This document shows positions 43,544-51,680 of a stretch of DNA of 64,000 bases, in pieces (the first letter of the stretch is position 1; the number at the start of each line of letters is the position of its first letter). Both the position numbers and the translations under genes were made by a program. This DNA is from Lustribacter sp965277075 (GTDB lineage: Bacteria; Vulcanimicrobiota; Vulcanimicrobiia; Vulcanimicrobiales; Vulcanimicrobiaceae): the NCBI GenBank assembly GCA_965277075.1, contig OZ255707.1, positions 2,480,001 through 2,544,000 on the forward strand. Direction: 5' to 3'. The notes under the pieces are model-generated. The model made no database searches and was not told the DNA's origin. It saw only the letters and a list, made by a program, of their open reading frames with translations.

Positions 43544-43831
43544 GTTACTATTCTCTCCTCCGGCGGTGGCTGAGGGACTTCATTCTACGACAAGCATCTG
43601 ACGGCGATCAACGGTCGAGCGGCCAGCGTTCCCAACGCGGTCGATTGTATCGCGGGCGCTTGACTCACGCATTGGTAGAAATACGTAAGTGCACCAAACG
43701 TTCGCGGTTATCGGACCTGAAAGCCCGGCGGCGATTACGTAGTTCTACCGATGACGTCGTACCGGGCCGATAGGCACCATGGACGTGTCGCAGCGCCTCT
43801 TCGCTGATCGACAGATTGCGAAGGAGCATCC

Positions 43832-44041
43832 ATGGACCAGCCTAGGTCGGCAGACACCGGAATCCGCTATCGACGGCCAACCGTTGCGGTAGCCCTTCAG
43901 TTCTTCTCTCGCTTGTTCGCGCGCCTCAAACAGACATTCGCACCGCGGTCGGTCGAACCACCATACGGGGAGGACGTCGCCTTTAGCGACGCGTTCGAGC
44001 GTGAGATGATCGCTCGCGAACTTCACACGGAGCAATGGTGA
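43832..44041 (+). CDS. Small basic hypothetical protein upstream of efflux pump
   Basis: 69 residues, ATG with a good SD, AAGGAG, 5 bases upstream. No membrane helix; contains FFSRLFARLKQTFAPRS, an amphipathic basic segment, and an acidic tail (FSDAFEREMIAREL). Not recognised. Four bases separate its stop from the GTG of the MFS gene, so the two are co-translated. The 288-base gap upstream (43544-43831) shows no other gene and presumably holds the promoter; I see no convincing -35/-10 pair. Confidence 0.6.
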   Translation: MDQPRSADTGIRYRRPTVAVALQFFSRLFARLKQTFAPRSVEPPYGEDVAFSDAFEREMIARELHTEQW

Positions 44042-44045
44042 TCGC

Positions 44046-45428
44046 GTGCTGCAGCGCGGAGGGTATGCGCTCGTTGTCACCGGGCTCGCAGCAGTGGTCA
44101 CGAACCTCGATATATCCGTCGCCAATGCAGCGCTTCCAACAATTGCACGTCATCTGCACACGACGGCGTCGGAATCGATCTGGATCATTAACGCCTTCCA
44201 GTTTGCAGCCGTTATTGCGATCGTGCCGGCCGCAGCATACGCAAAGATTGTTGGCGAAACGGCTTTGTTCAGAGCGGGCCTCGCGCTCTCTCTCTTATCA
44301 GCGATTGCCGCCGCGGCCGCGAGCAGTCTCGCCCTATTCGTTCTTTGCCGCGCGCTGCAAGGATTCGCTACAGCCTGTATCTGGGCCAGCTACGACGCTA
44401 TCACACGTCGATCGGTATGCCCGGAGCATTTCGGACGGTCGATGGGCTGGATTTCAACCTCGACCTCAAGCGGCTTACTTTTTGGTCCGATCTTCGCCGG
44501 ACTGCTGATCGCCGCCGCATCGTGGCACTGCGTGTTTCTCGTGCCGGTCCCGTTCGTGATCGTCGCGCTTTTGCTATCCACGTTCGTGCTGCCCGCAATG
44601 CCCGGTCAGCGTGGACCCTTCGATTGGACGGGCGCCGGCCTATGCGTCCTCACCTTCGGCGCCGTTGTCGCGGTTCTTGAGACGGTCGGCCATAAGGAGA
44701 GTTATGCTTTTCCGATATGTTTTTCGATCGTCGCCGCGGTCGCCGGTGCGGTGTTCATCCGGCTTCAGATCGCGTCTCCCGCAAAATGCTTCGCCGTCGA
44801 CCTCTTTCTGCTGCCCGTATTCAGCTTGTCGATTGCATCATTCGTAGGGGAAATGCTTGCTTTCATTTCGCTCCCATTTCTTTTCCAGCACATATTCGGC
44901 TTTTCACTTCTCACGTCGGGTTTGCTCATCGCGCCTTGGCTCGCGGGCTCGGTCCTGTTGAGTCCGTTTTCCGGCCGACTCGCGGACAAATTCAACTCGA
45001 GTGTGCTCGGTGCGGCCGGGCTCACGCTGTCCGCCCTTGGACTCGCACTCCTGATCGTCGCACCCGCACACAGTTCCGCCTTCCAACTCGCGATGTGCAC
45101 GGCACTTTGCGGCGTCGGCTTCAGCTTCTTTCAGGCACCGAATAATCGAACAATCATCGACAGCACACCGCGCGATCGCACCTCGGCAGCGTCGGGGATT
45201 CGCGGAACGGCGCGACTCCTCGGCCAGACGTGCGGCGCGTCCATCGCCGCCCTTGTCTTTGCCGGCGGCGCTGCCGACGTTCAGTTCATCAGCCGCTCGG
45301 CCGTCGCAACAAACCTGTGTGTCGCGAGCGCGGTTCTCCTCGGCGGCGCATGTTTGAGTGCCGCACGGATTCGCATTGCAAAGCAGCCCGCTCGAACAAC
45401 CGTAATGGACTTTCTTCCCGCCAAGTGA
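44046..45428 (+). CDS. MFS efflux transporter, DHA2 (EmrB/QacA-like)
   Basis: 460 residues, about 14 helices. TNLDISVANAALPTIARHL in helix 1 is the DHA2 signature (usually LDxTIVNVALP), and FVLCRALQGFATACIWASY lies in motif C-like helix region; APNNRTIIDSTPRDRTSAASGI precedes the late helices. Drug/proton antiporter family. GTG start without SD, coupled to the small gene 4 bases upstream. Together with the LAL regulator it forms a less GC-rich block that may have been acquired horizontally. Confidence 0.85.
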   Translation: MLQRGGYALVVTGLAAVVTNLDISVANAALPTIARHLHTTASESIWIINAFQFAAVIAIVPAAAYAKIVGETALFRAGLALSLLSAIAAAAASSLALFVLCRALQGFATACIWASYDAITRRSVCPEHFGRSMGWISTSTSSGLLFGPIFAGLLIAAASWHCVFLVPVPFVIVALLLSTFVLPAMPGQRGPFDWTGAGLCVLTFGAVVAVLETVGHKESYAFPICFSIVAAVAGAVFIRLQIASPAKCFAVDLFLLPVFSLSIASFVGEMLAFISLPFLFQHIFGFSLLTSGLLIAPWLAGSVLLSPFSGRLADKFNSSVLGAAGLTLSALGLALLIVAPAHSSAFQLAMCTALCGVGFSFFQAPNNRTIIDSTPRDRTSAASGIRGTARLLGQTCGASIAALVFAGGAADVQFISRSAVATNLCVASAVLLGGACLSAARIRIAKQPARTTVMDFLPAK

Positions 45429-45497
45429 TCTGCCGCTCCGCGGCGGTGTTCGACGGTTCTGATCTTGCGTGACGACCAGATAACCCTCGATGAAAAG

Positions 45498-45522
45498 GTT
45501 TACCCTCTTGCACCGCGGGTAC
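45498..45522 (+). promoter_or_regulatory. Sigma-B-type promoter ahead of small stress genes and NHEJ
   Basis: GTTTAC at 45498-45503, a 13-base spacer, GGGTAC at 45517-45522. Consensus of the sigma-B family is GTTTAA-N12-15-GGGTAT, so both boxes match at 5 of 6 with correct spacing. Predicted transcript start near 45529, about 24 bases before an ATG with a strong GGAGG SD. The window encodes the cognate regulon controller (rsbV-rsbW-sigB at 27749-29347). Confidence 0.6.
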
Positions 45523-45553
45523 ATCTCCTACCGGCAAGATCCGTGGAGGGCTC

Positions 45554-45814
45554 ATGGAAGAACGAAATGTCGTCGTCCGCGACAGCGGAGGTAATGTTGC
45601 CGCGGTAAGTTTGGTTGCGATCATCGTGATCGCCGCCCTTGTCGCACTCTTCATCTGGCAGCCGTGGGCGACAACGCAACGTAGTACAACGACCACGACG
45701 CAAGGAACGTCCGGTACGTCGAACACGGGCGGCTCCAATACTTCCGGCGGCACGGGTGGTTCGAACGGCTCCGGCACGAGCGGCGATTCGAGCAACTCCG
45801 GCACCGCGCACTAG
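45554..45814 (+). CDS. Small membrane protein with Ser/Thr/Gly-rich tail
   Basis: 86 residues, SD GTGGAGGG. One membrane helix (about 17-36, AAVSLVAIIVIAALVALFIW) after a short charged N-terminus, then a low-complexity Thr/Ser/Gly/Asn tail of about 45 residues to the C-terminus (exported side likely). No family recognised. First gene behind the sigma-B-type promoter; followed 9 bases later by another small stress-like gene. Confidence 0.7.
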   Translation: MEERNVVVRDSGGNVAAVSLVAIIVIAALVALFIWQPWATTQRSTTTTTQGTSGTSNTGGSNTSGGTGGSNGSGTSGDSSNSGTAH

Positions 45815-45823
45815 GAGATACAT

Positions 45824-46069
45824 ATGAACAACGATACACGCGATCCGCTCGGAACGGTCAAAGGTGACGTTCACGATGGCGTCGACGAAGCGAAACAGCG
45901 TGCGCAGGCGACGGGCGAACGGCTCTCGCGCGACGTGCAGGGTGACGACATGCCGCTCGGCGACCGCATCGCATCGAACGTGAAAGAAGCCGGCCACAAT
46001 ATCGCCGCGGCATTCGACAAGACGAAGCGCGACGTCCGGCATGCCGACGACGGCACGATCGAAAAGTAG
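45824..46069 (+). CDS. Small hydrophilic, LEA-like stress protein
   Basis: 81 residues, SD AGGAG. Very hydrophilic with alternating charged residues and Ala (KQRAQATGERLSRDVQGDD, NIAAAFDKTKRDVRHADD), predicted amphipathic helices, no Cys, no hydrophobic core. Resembles late-embryogenesis-abundant or CsbD-like stress proteins in composition; not identified more precisely. Second gene of the sigma-B-type operon; its 3' end overlaps ligD by 29 bases. Confidence 0.7.
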   Translation: MNNDTRDPLGTVKGDVHDGVDEAKQRAQATGERLSRDVQGDDMPLGDRIASNVKEAGHNIAAAFDKTKRDVRHADDGTIEK

Positions 46070-47660
46070 TCCGGCCTCGGATCTGCTGGCGGAATACGCG
46101 CGCAAGCGCGATTTCGCGGTGACGCCGGAACCCAAGGGAACAAAACGCAGCGCAAAATCAACGCTGCGTTTTGTCGTGCAGAAGCACCGCGCGACCCGCC
46201 TTCACTACGACTTTCGATTGGAAGCCGGCGGCGTGCTCGCTTCGTGGGCGATTCCCAAAGGGCCGTCGCTCGACACGCACGAGCGCCGTCTCGCGATGCA
46301 CGTCGAAGACCATCCCTTCGACTATCGCACGTTCGAAGGCATCATTCCGGGCGGCAATTACGGCGCCGGCGAAGTGATCGTTTGGGACGAAGGCACCTAC
46401 CTGCTCGCCGAAGGCACCGATCCGGTTGCCGAAATCGCCGCCGGCAAGATCAAGTTCGTTCTCTCCGGCACCAAGCTGCACGGCATGTTCACGCTGGTCA
46501 AGATCAAGAACCGCGGCGGCGAGCGCGGCGAGCCGTGGCTGCTGATCAAGGACCACGACGAATTTGTCGATCCGTCGTACGACGTCGACGATCATCCCGA
46601 AAGCGCGGTGACCGGCAAAACGCTGGCGGATATCGCAAAGAATCCGAAAGCCAAAACGTGGCAGAGCGATCGTCCTGCCGCGAAACCGGCTCGCAAGACG
46701 CGGGTGGTGAAAAGCGATCCGGTGCCGCACGACGTCAGGCCGATGCTCGCGACACTCGTCGACAAACCGTTCGACGACCCGGCGTGGGTGTTCGAAGTGA
46801 AGTGGGACGGGTACCGCGCGATCGCCTCGATCGACGCCGCCGGTAGCGTCACGCTGATGTCGCGCAACGGCCTCGATCTGCTCGCGCGCTTTCCCGATCT
46901 AGCAGAAATCGGTACCGCATTTCGTTCGTTGCCCGTCGTCGTCGATGGGGAGATTTGCGTACTCGACGAAGGCGGACGCTCGTCGTTTCAAGCGTTGCAG
47001 AGCTATATGAAGGCGGTGCGCGGGAAGAAACCGCCGCTGACCTACGTCGCGTTCGATCTGCTCTACGCCGCTGGTCGCGATCTGCGTGCGTTGCCGCTCG
47101 ACGATCGAAAGAGGAAGCTCGAAGCATTGATCGTTCCCCAGCGCGGCGTCATGTTTTCTCAAGATATCGCGAAAACCGGAACGGCGTTCTACGAACTGGC
47201 CCAGCGCGAAGGGCTCGAGGGCATCATCGGCAAGAAGCGCGATGCCCCGTATCGCGCGACGCGTTCGCGCGAATGGGTGAAGATCAAAGCCAAGCACGAA
47301 GAAGAATTCGTGATCGGCGGTTGGACCGAGCCGAAGGGCAGTCGCGCCGCCTTCGGCGCGTTGCTGCTCGGCGTCTACGAGGGCGACGCGCTCGTCTACA
47401 CCGGTAACGTCGGTACGGGCTTCGACGCGAAACTGCTGCACGACATCGGCACCGAGCTGGAAGCGCGCGCCGTCAAAGCGTCGCCCTTCGCCGTACTGCC
47501 GCGGCTGCGGCCGGCGCCGCACTTCGTGCGGCCCGAACTCGTCGCACAGATTGCGTTCGCCGAATGGACGGACGACGGACTCTTACGTCAGCCGGTCTTT
47601 CTCGGCTTACGTATCGACAAAGCGCCGCGTGACGTCGTGCGAGAGCGCGCGGATGCCTAA
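46041..47660 (+). CDS. ligD: NHEJ DNA ligase D: 3'-phosphoesterase plus ligase domains
   Basis: 539 residues. N-terminal PE domain (about 35-170): FVVQKHRATRLHYDFRLE, SWAIPKGPS, AMHVEDHPFDYRTFEG, IPGGNYGAGEVIVWDEG. Ligase domain from about 230: active-site Lys in FEVKWDGYRAIAS (about 252), LMSRNGLDL, VVVDGEICVLDE, GIIGKKRDAPYRATRS, EWVKIKAKHEEEFVIGGWTE, then the OB fold. The polymerase domain that usually completes LigD is a separate gene immediately downstream (8-base overlap). Starts inside the previous small gene with no visible SD. Repairs double-strand breaks with Ku. Confidence 0.93.
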   Translation: MPTTARSKSSPASDLLAEYARKRDFAVTPEPKGTKRSAKSTLRFVVQKHRATRLHYDFRLEAGGVLASWAIPKGPSLDTHERRLAMHVEDHPFDYRTFEGIIPGGNYGAGEVIVWDEGTYLLAEGTDPVAEIAAGKIKFVLSGTKLHGMFTLVKIKNRGGERGEPWLLIKDHDEFVDPSYDVDDHPESAVTGKTLADIAKNPKAKTWQSDRPAAKPARKTRVVKSDPVPHDVRPMLATLVDKPFDDPAWVFEVKWDGYRAIASIDAAGSVTLMSRNGLDLLARFPDLAEIGTAFRSLPVVVDGEICVLDEGGRSSFQALQSYMKAVRGKKPPLTYVAFDLLYAAGRDLRALPLDDRKRKLEALIVPQRGVMFSQDIAKTGTAFYELAQREGLEGIIGKKRDAPYRATRSREWVKIKAKHEEEFVIGGWTEPKGSRAAFGALLLGVYEGDALVYTGNVGTGFDAKLLHDIGTELEARAVKASPFAVLPRLRPAPHFVRPELVAQIAFAEWTDDGLLRQPVFLGLRIDKAPRDVVRERADA

Positions 47661-48615
47661 ACCCGTTACGGCGCTGGTCGAGGTCGACGGGCATGCGATG
47701 CAATTTTCGAATCCCGATAAAATCTTGTGGCCGCGTGATGGCTATACCAAAGGCGACCTCATCGCGTATTATCGCGCGGTCGCGCCGTACGCGCTACCGC
47801 ACCTCACGGGTCGCCCGCTCACGCTCGAACGGTATCCCAACGGCATCGACGGCGAAGGTTGGTGGGAGAAACAGGTGCCGCGCGGCGTTCCCGATTGGGT
47901 GCACACCGTCGGCACCGACGCGAGTACGCGGCGCGCAGAATTGCGCTTCATCGTTTGCGACGAGGAAGCGACGCTCGCATACGTTGCCAACCTCGCATCG
48001 ATCGTGCTGCACGTCTGGTATTCGCGGACGCCGACGCTCGACGTCCCCGACTTCATCCTGATCGACCTCGATCCGTGGGAAGGCTGCACGCTCGCGACCC
48101 TCGCGCGCGTTGCGCTTGCCGTTCGCGAACAACTCGCTGCCATCGGCGTCGCGCCGCTCGTGAAGACGACGGGCGGCTCGGGGCTGCACGTCGTCGTGCC
48201 GCTCGAACCGCACTACGATTGGGAGACGGCCAAGGGTTTCTCGGAATTGATCGCGCGTCGCATTCACGGCGTTCTCCCCGAGTGCACGACGCTCGAACGC
48301 ATGACCGCGAAGCGGCCCGCCGGAACGGTCTATCTGGATTACGTGCAGGTCGGTAAAGGAAAAACCTACGTGGCACCCTTCAGTGTCCGTGCCCGCGACG
48401 GTGCGCCGGTATCGATGCCGATCGCGTGGTCGGACGTTGAAGCGATGCGGCGGAAGCGCGCCAAAGAAACGATGCCCGAGATGACCCGCTGGACGATCGC
48501 CAACGTCCCCGGGCTTCTCGGTAAACACGGCGACCCGTGGGCCGAGGGCTGGACGGGCCATCACCTCGAAACCGCAATCACGAACGCTCGCTCGCTCTGG
48601 GAAGACGGAGGTTGA
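47653..48615 (+). CDS. LigD-type polymerase/primase (stand-alone Pol domain)
   Basis: 320 residues. Archaeo-eukaryotic primase-like Pol domain that fills in ends during NHEJ. Start FSNPDKILWPRDGYTKGDLIAYY, then LERYPNGIDGEGWWEKQVP, catalytic DXD in FILIDLDPWEGC (about 135), KTTGGSGLHVVVPL (about 174), and FSVRARDGAPVSMPIAW. Begins 8 bases inside ligD and is followed by ku after 8 bases, so PE-ligase, polymerase and Ku are one transcript. Here Pol is a separate polypeptide from the ligase. Confidence 0.92.
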   Translation: MPKPVTALVEVDGHAMQFSNPDKILWPRDGYTKGDLIAYYRAVAPYALPHLTGRPLTLERYPNGIDGEGWWEKQVPRGVPDWVHTVGTDASTRRAELRFIVCDEEATLAYVANLASIVLHVWYSRTPTLDVPDFILIDLDPWEGCTLATLARVALAVREQLAAIGVAPLVKTTGGSGLHVVVPLEPHYDWETAKGFSELIARRIHGVLPECTTLERMTAKRPAGTVYLDYVQVGKGKTYVAPFSVRARDGAPVSMPIAWSDVEAMRRKRAKETMPEMTRWTIANVPGLLGKHGDPWAEGWTGHHLETAITNARSLWEDGG

Positions 48616-48623
48616 TTCAATCG

Positions 48624-49484
48624 ATGGCACATGCGATTTGGTCGGGGGCGATCAACTTCGGCCTCGTTACTATCCCGGTGAAGCTCTACACCGCCGTGCG
48701 CGGCAACGACATCCGTTTCAACTTTCTCCACAAGAAAGATGACGGACGCATCTTCAACGAACGGCACTGCACCGTCTGTGACGAGAAGGTCGAATACGCC
48801 GACCTCGTGCGTGGTTACGAGTATGAGAAGGGTCGCTACGTCGTTCTCAGCGACGAGGATCTCAAATCGGTCAATCCGGAAGCGACGCAATCGGTCGACA
48901 TCGTCGAATTCGTCGATCTCGATCAGATCGATCCGATGTTCTTCGACACGCCCTACTACCTCGAACCGGAGAAGAAAGGCCGTCATGCTTACGCGCTCCT
49001 TCGAGAGTCGCTGCGCGACGCGAGAAAAGTCGGCATCGCGCGCGTCGTGATCCGTTCGCGCGAGCATCTTGCGGCGCTCAAGCCGAACGGCGAGGCACTC
49101 ATGCTCGAGCTCATGCATTATACCGACGAACTCGTCGAGCAATCGACCTTCGATTTCCCCGAACTCAAAGAGAGCGTCGCGCCGGCCGAGATGAAGGTCG
49201 CGAAGATGTTGATCGACTCGATGTCGTCCGAACGGTTCGAACCGGAGAAATTCCACGATCAATATCGCGAGGAAGTCATGGCGATGATCGAGGCTCGCGC
49301 CGCTGGGAAGACCGTCGAGGGGCCGGCGGCAAAACGGCCGGCCGCCACGAACGTCGTGAACCTCATGGACGTTTTGCAACGAAGTCTCGAACAGTCGCGC
49401 GATGGCGGTGCGGCGCCCAAAGCCGCTCCGAAAAAGTCAGCGGCAAACGCGTCCAAGCCCAAGCGTAAGAAGAGCGCGGCGTAA
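48624..49484 (+). CDS. ku: NHEJ end-binding protein Ku
   Basis: 286 residues, typical for bacterial Ku. Forms the ring that binds broken DNA ends and recruits LigD. Family signatures: AIWSGAINFGLVTIPVKLY (start), FNFLHKKDDGRIFNERHC (Cys pair region with VCDEK), VELVDLDQIDP-like FVDLDQIDPMFFDTPYYLEP. The C-terminus is a Lys/Ala tail (PKKSAANASKPKRKKSAA) that in other Ku proteins enhances DNA binding. SD GGAGG lies about 14 bases before the ATG. Confidence 0.95.
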   Translation: MAHAIWSGAINFGLVTIPVKLYTAVRGNDIRFNFLHKKDDGRIFNERHCTVCDEKVEYADLVRGYEYEKGRYVVLSDEDLKSVNPEATQSVDIVEFVDLDQIDPMFFDTPYYLEPEKKGRHAYALLRESLRDARKVGIARVVIRSREHLAALKPNGEALMLELMHYTDELVEQSTFDFPELKESVAPAEMKVAKMLIDSMSSERFEPEKFHDQYREEVMAMIEARAAGKTVEGPAAKRPAATNVVNLMDVLQRSLEQSRDGGAAPKAAPKKSAANASKPKRKKSAA

Positions 49485-49490
49485 GCGGAA

Positions 49491-50693
49491 ATGCGTTTTG
49501 CTCGAACGATTGCGGCCGTCACGGCCGCATTTCTTTGCGCGTGGCCCATCGCCGGCGGCGTCAACGCGCAGAGCACCGCCGACTACGTTTGGGTGCAGTA
49601 CGAAGCTGACGGACTTCCGCACGTACGCGCAATCGTTGCCGGTGGTTCGTGTCCGACATTGAGCGTCGGCACCGTCGCGACGCCGCTCGTCATGCGTGCG
49701 CCGCCGGCGCCGGGTTTCGTTGACGCGGTGTGCGATCTCGTCTTGCCGGCTAGCGCCAGGGGCGCGCATGTCGGCGGGGCAACGTTGCCGGTCGTTCCGC
49801 GCGCACCGACGACGATCGCGCTCTTCGCCGATACCGGCTGCCGGCTGAAAGGCGAAGAAGTGCAGGCCTGCAACGATCCGAAAGCGTGGCCGTTTCCGAC
49901 CATCGCCAAAGACGTCGCCGCCGAACATCCCGATCTGGTCATCCACGTCGGCGATTACTACTATCGCGAGACGCCGTGTCCGAGCACGGTCAACTGTGCG
50001 AACTCTCCGCACGGTGACATCTCCGATTCGTGGATCGCCGACTACTTTTCACCGATGGCGCCGGTGTTCGCCGCCGCTCCCATCGTCAACGTGCGCGGTA
50101 ATCACGAGGATTGCAAACGCAGTCCGCTCGGCTGGGCCCGCTACCTCTCGGGCATCGCGCAGGTGCAATGCACGGCGCACGAACCGGTGGTGTTCGCCGC
50201 GTTCGACAATCTCATCGTCGGCAACGTCGACGATGCGAGCGAAGTGACCGAGGCGAATCCGGTTCCGCCGGTGTTTGCCGCCGACGAAGCGCTGGTCGAC
50301 GCGCGCGCCGTCGCGGCACAGCGCGAAACGTGGCTCCTCGCGCACCGGCCGCCGGTTCTCTACGAAGCGACGCATCAAGACACGGAGAAGACCGGAACGC
50401 ACATCGCCGCGTTCATTTCCGGACACATTCACACGTTCGCGGCCTTTACTCCGCCGGGCGAGACTCCGCAGGTTCTCGTCGGCATGGGCGGTGACAATCT
50501 CGCACCCGACGCTGAGGTCAACACGCTCGCGGTATTCAACGGAATCGTCGATCGTCGCTTCGGTTACGCGATCTTCCATCGGCACGGACTCGGTTGGGAC
50601 ATCATCGTCCACGACGTCGACACGACGGTCCATCGTCACTGCCGACTCGAGGCGCGCGCCGTTCACTGCGGGCCGGCCCTGACGGGAACCTAG
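49491..50693 (+). CDS. Secreted metallophosphoesterase
   Basis: 400 residues. Signal peptide RTIAAVTAAFLCAWPIAGG. Calcineurin-like metal motifs: ALFADTGC, HVGDYYYRE (about 151), VRGNHEDC (about 202), and GHIHTF (about 306). Extra Cys pairs suggest disulfides in an exported enzyme. Starts 6 bases after ku and may be in the same transcript; downstream lies a strong hairpin. Substrate unknown; purple acid phosphatase-like or cyclic-nucleotide hydrolase activity is possible. Confidence 0.85.
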   Translation: MRFARTIAAVTAAFLCAWPIAGGVNAQSTADYVWVQYEADGLPHVRAIVAGGSCPTLSVGTVATPLVMRAPPAPGFVDAVCDLVLPASARGAHVGGATLPVVPRAPTTIALFADTGCRLKGEEVQACNDPKAWPFPTIAKDVAAEHPDLVIHVGDYYYRETPCPSTVNCANSPHGDISDSWIADYFSPMAPVFAAAPIVNVRGNHEDCKRSPLGWARYLSGIAQVQCTAHEPVVFAAFDNLIVGNVDDASEVTEANPVPPVFAADEALVDARAVAAQRETWLLAHRPPVLYEATHQDTEKTGTHIAAFISGHIHTFAAFTPPGETPQVLVGMGGDNLAPDAEVNTLAVFNGIVDRRFGYAIFHRHGLGWDIIVHDVDTTVHRHCRLEARAVHCGPALTGT

Positions 50694-50722
50694 TGGTTCG
50701 TCGGGCTTACCCGACGAACCAC
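50693..50722. terminator. Bidirectional terminator hairpin
   Basis: Perfect 13-bp stem GTGGTTCGTCGGG / CCCGACGAACCAC with a CTTA loop, beginning at the last base of the metallophosphoesterase stop codon and lying between it and the convergent proline dehydrogenase. No T-run on either side, so it would be a weak intrinsic terminator or an RNA 3'-end stabiliser. Confidence 0.7.
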
Positions 50723-50740
50723 GAAGCGGCGGCTTCGGCC

Positions 50741-50777
50741 AAGCCGAAACGCGACAGATTCACGGAACGTGAATCCT
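50741..50777 (+). repeat. 37-bp dispersed palindromic repeat, copy 2
   Basis: Identical over 37 bases to 12615-12651, same orientation. Contains GATTCACG-GAA-CGTGAATC. It ends one base before the stop of the convergent proline dehydrogenase, again close to the 3' end of a gene. Two copies 38 kb apart indicate a genome-wide intergenic repeat family. Confidence 0.8.
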
Positions 50778-51644
50778 TTAGGCTGGTGAGATCAACGAGC
50801 GCAGCGCGAAGAGGACGTTCTCTCGCCGTTCGGTCACGCGGCGGCGAAAATATCTCGCCCAATGCGTCCCGAACGGAACGTAGGTGCGAACGCGATACCC
50901 GTCGCGCACCAGTGCGCGCTGCAGATCGGGCCGCACCCCGTAGAGGAGCTGGAATTCGAACATCGCCGGCGCGATGCCCCGTTGCCGCGCGACCACTTTG
51001 ACGGCCGCGATCAGCAGCGGGTCGTGCGTAGCGATCCCCGGATACGCGCCGCGCGTCAACAGTTGCGTTGCGAGCGCAAGGAATTCGACGCGAATCTGGT
51101 CCGCTGCTTGCATAGCTACCGCCGCCGGCTCGCGGTACGCGCCTTTGCACAAGCGCACGCGCGCGCCGATGGCGATCATCCGCGCGACGTCCTCTCGCGT
51201 GCGATACAAATAGGCTTGCAGGACCGGACCCGTATTTCCGTATTGAGCGAACGCGGAGATGACGACGTCGAGCGTCGAGACGACGAGCGCCGAACCTTCC
51301 ATGTCGACGCGCACGAATGGATCGCGCAGCGTTGCCTTCGCTGCGGTCAATACAGCGCCGAAGCGCGAGAGCGTCGCGATCGGTTCGAACCGCAGTCCGA
51401 GTGCGCTGAGCTTCAAGGAAAGATTTGCGTCGACCGATTCGTGTTCGAGCCGGTCGACGAGCGCGAGGTACCCGTCGCGTACGCGGTCGGCTGCGGCACC
51501 GGTGTTAACGTCTTCACCGAGCAGGTCGATCGTCGCCGCGAGGCCGTCCGCGTTGAGCCGGCGCACCGCTTCGATCGCGTCGTCGACCGATTCACCGGCG
51601 ACAAAGCGGCGTGCGAGCGGAAACGCAAAGGACTGCACGGACAC
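50778..51644 (-). CDS. Proline dehydrogenase
   Basis: 288 residues, stand-alone ProDH (flavin TIM barrel) that oxidises proline to pyrroline-5-carboxylate. Motifs: NADGLAATIDLLGEDV, NLSLKLSALGLRFEP, RVDMEGSALV, RLCKGAYREPAAVAMQ, MFEFQLLYGVRPDLQ and GTHWARYFRRR at the substrate end. Membrane-peripheral enzymes of this size are typical in Gram-positive and thermophilic lineages. No P5C dehydrogenase gene is adjacent, so the second step is encoded elsewhere. Confidence 0.92.
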   Translation of the reverse strand: MSVQSFAFPLARRFVAGESVDDAIEAVRRLNADGLAATIDLLGEDVNTGAAADRVRDGYLALVDRLEHESVDANLSLKLSALGLRFEPIATLSRFGAVLTAAKATLRDPFVRVDMEGSALVVSTLDVVISAFAQYGNTGPVLQAYLYRTREDVARMIAIGARVRLCKGAYREPAAVAMQAADQIRVEFLALATQLLTRGAYPGIATHDPLLIAAVKVVARQRGIAPAMFEFQLLYGVRPDLQRALVRDGYRVRTYVPFGTHWARYFRRRVTERRENVLFALRSLISPA

Positions 51645-51680
51645 GCCGATTCGTTTGGGACCTAGGCCGCACGACCTTCC

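Noticed and set aside
43522..43773. 83-codon plus-strand frame
   Set aside because: No SD and a highly Arg-rich sequence; overlaps the start region of the small secreted gene on the other strand.
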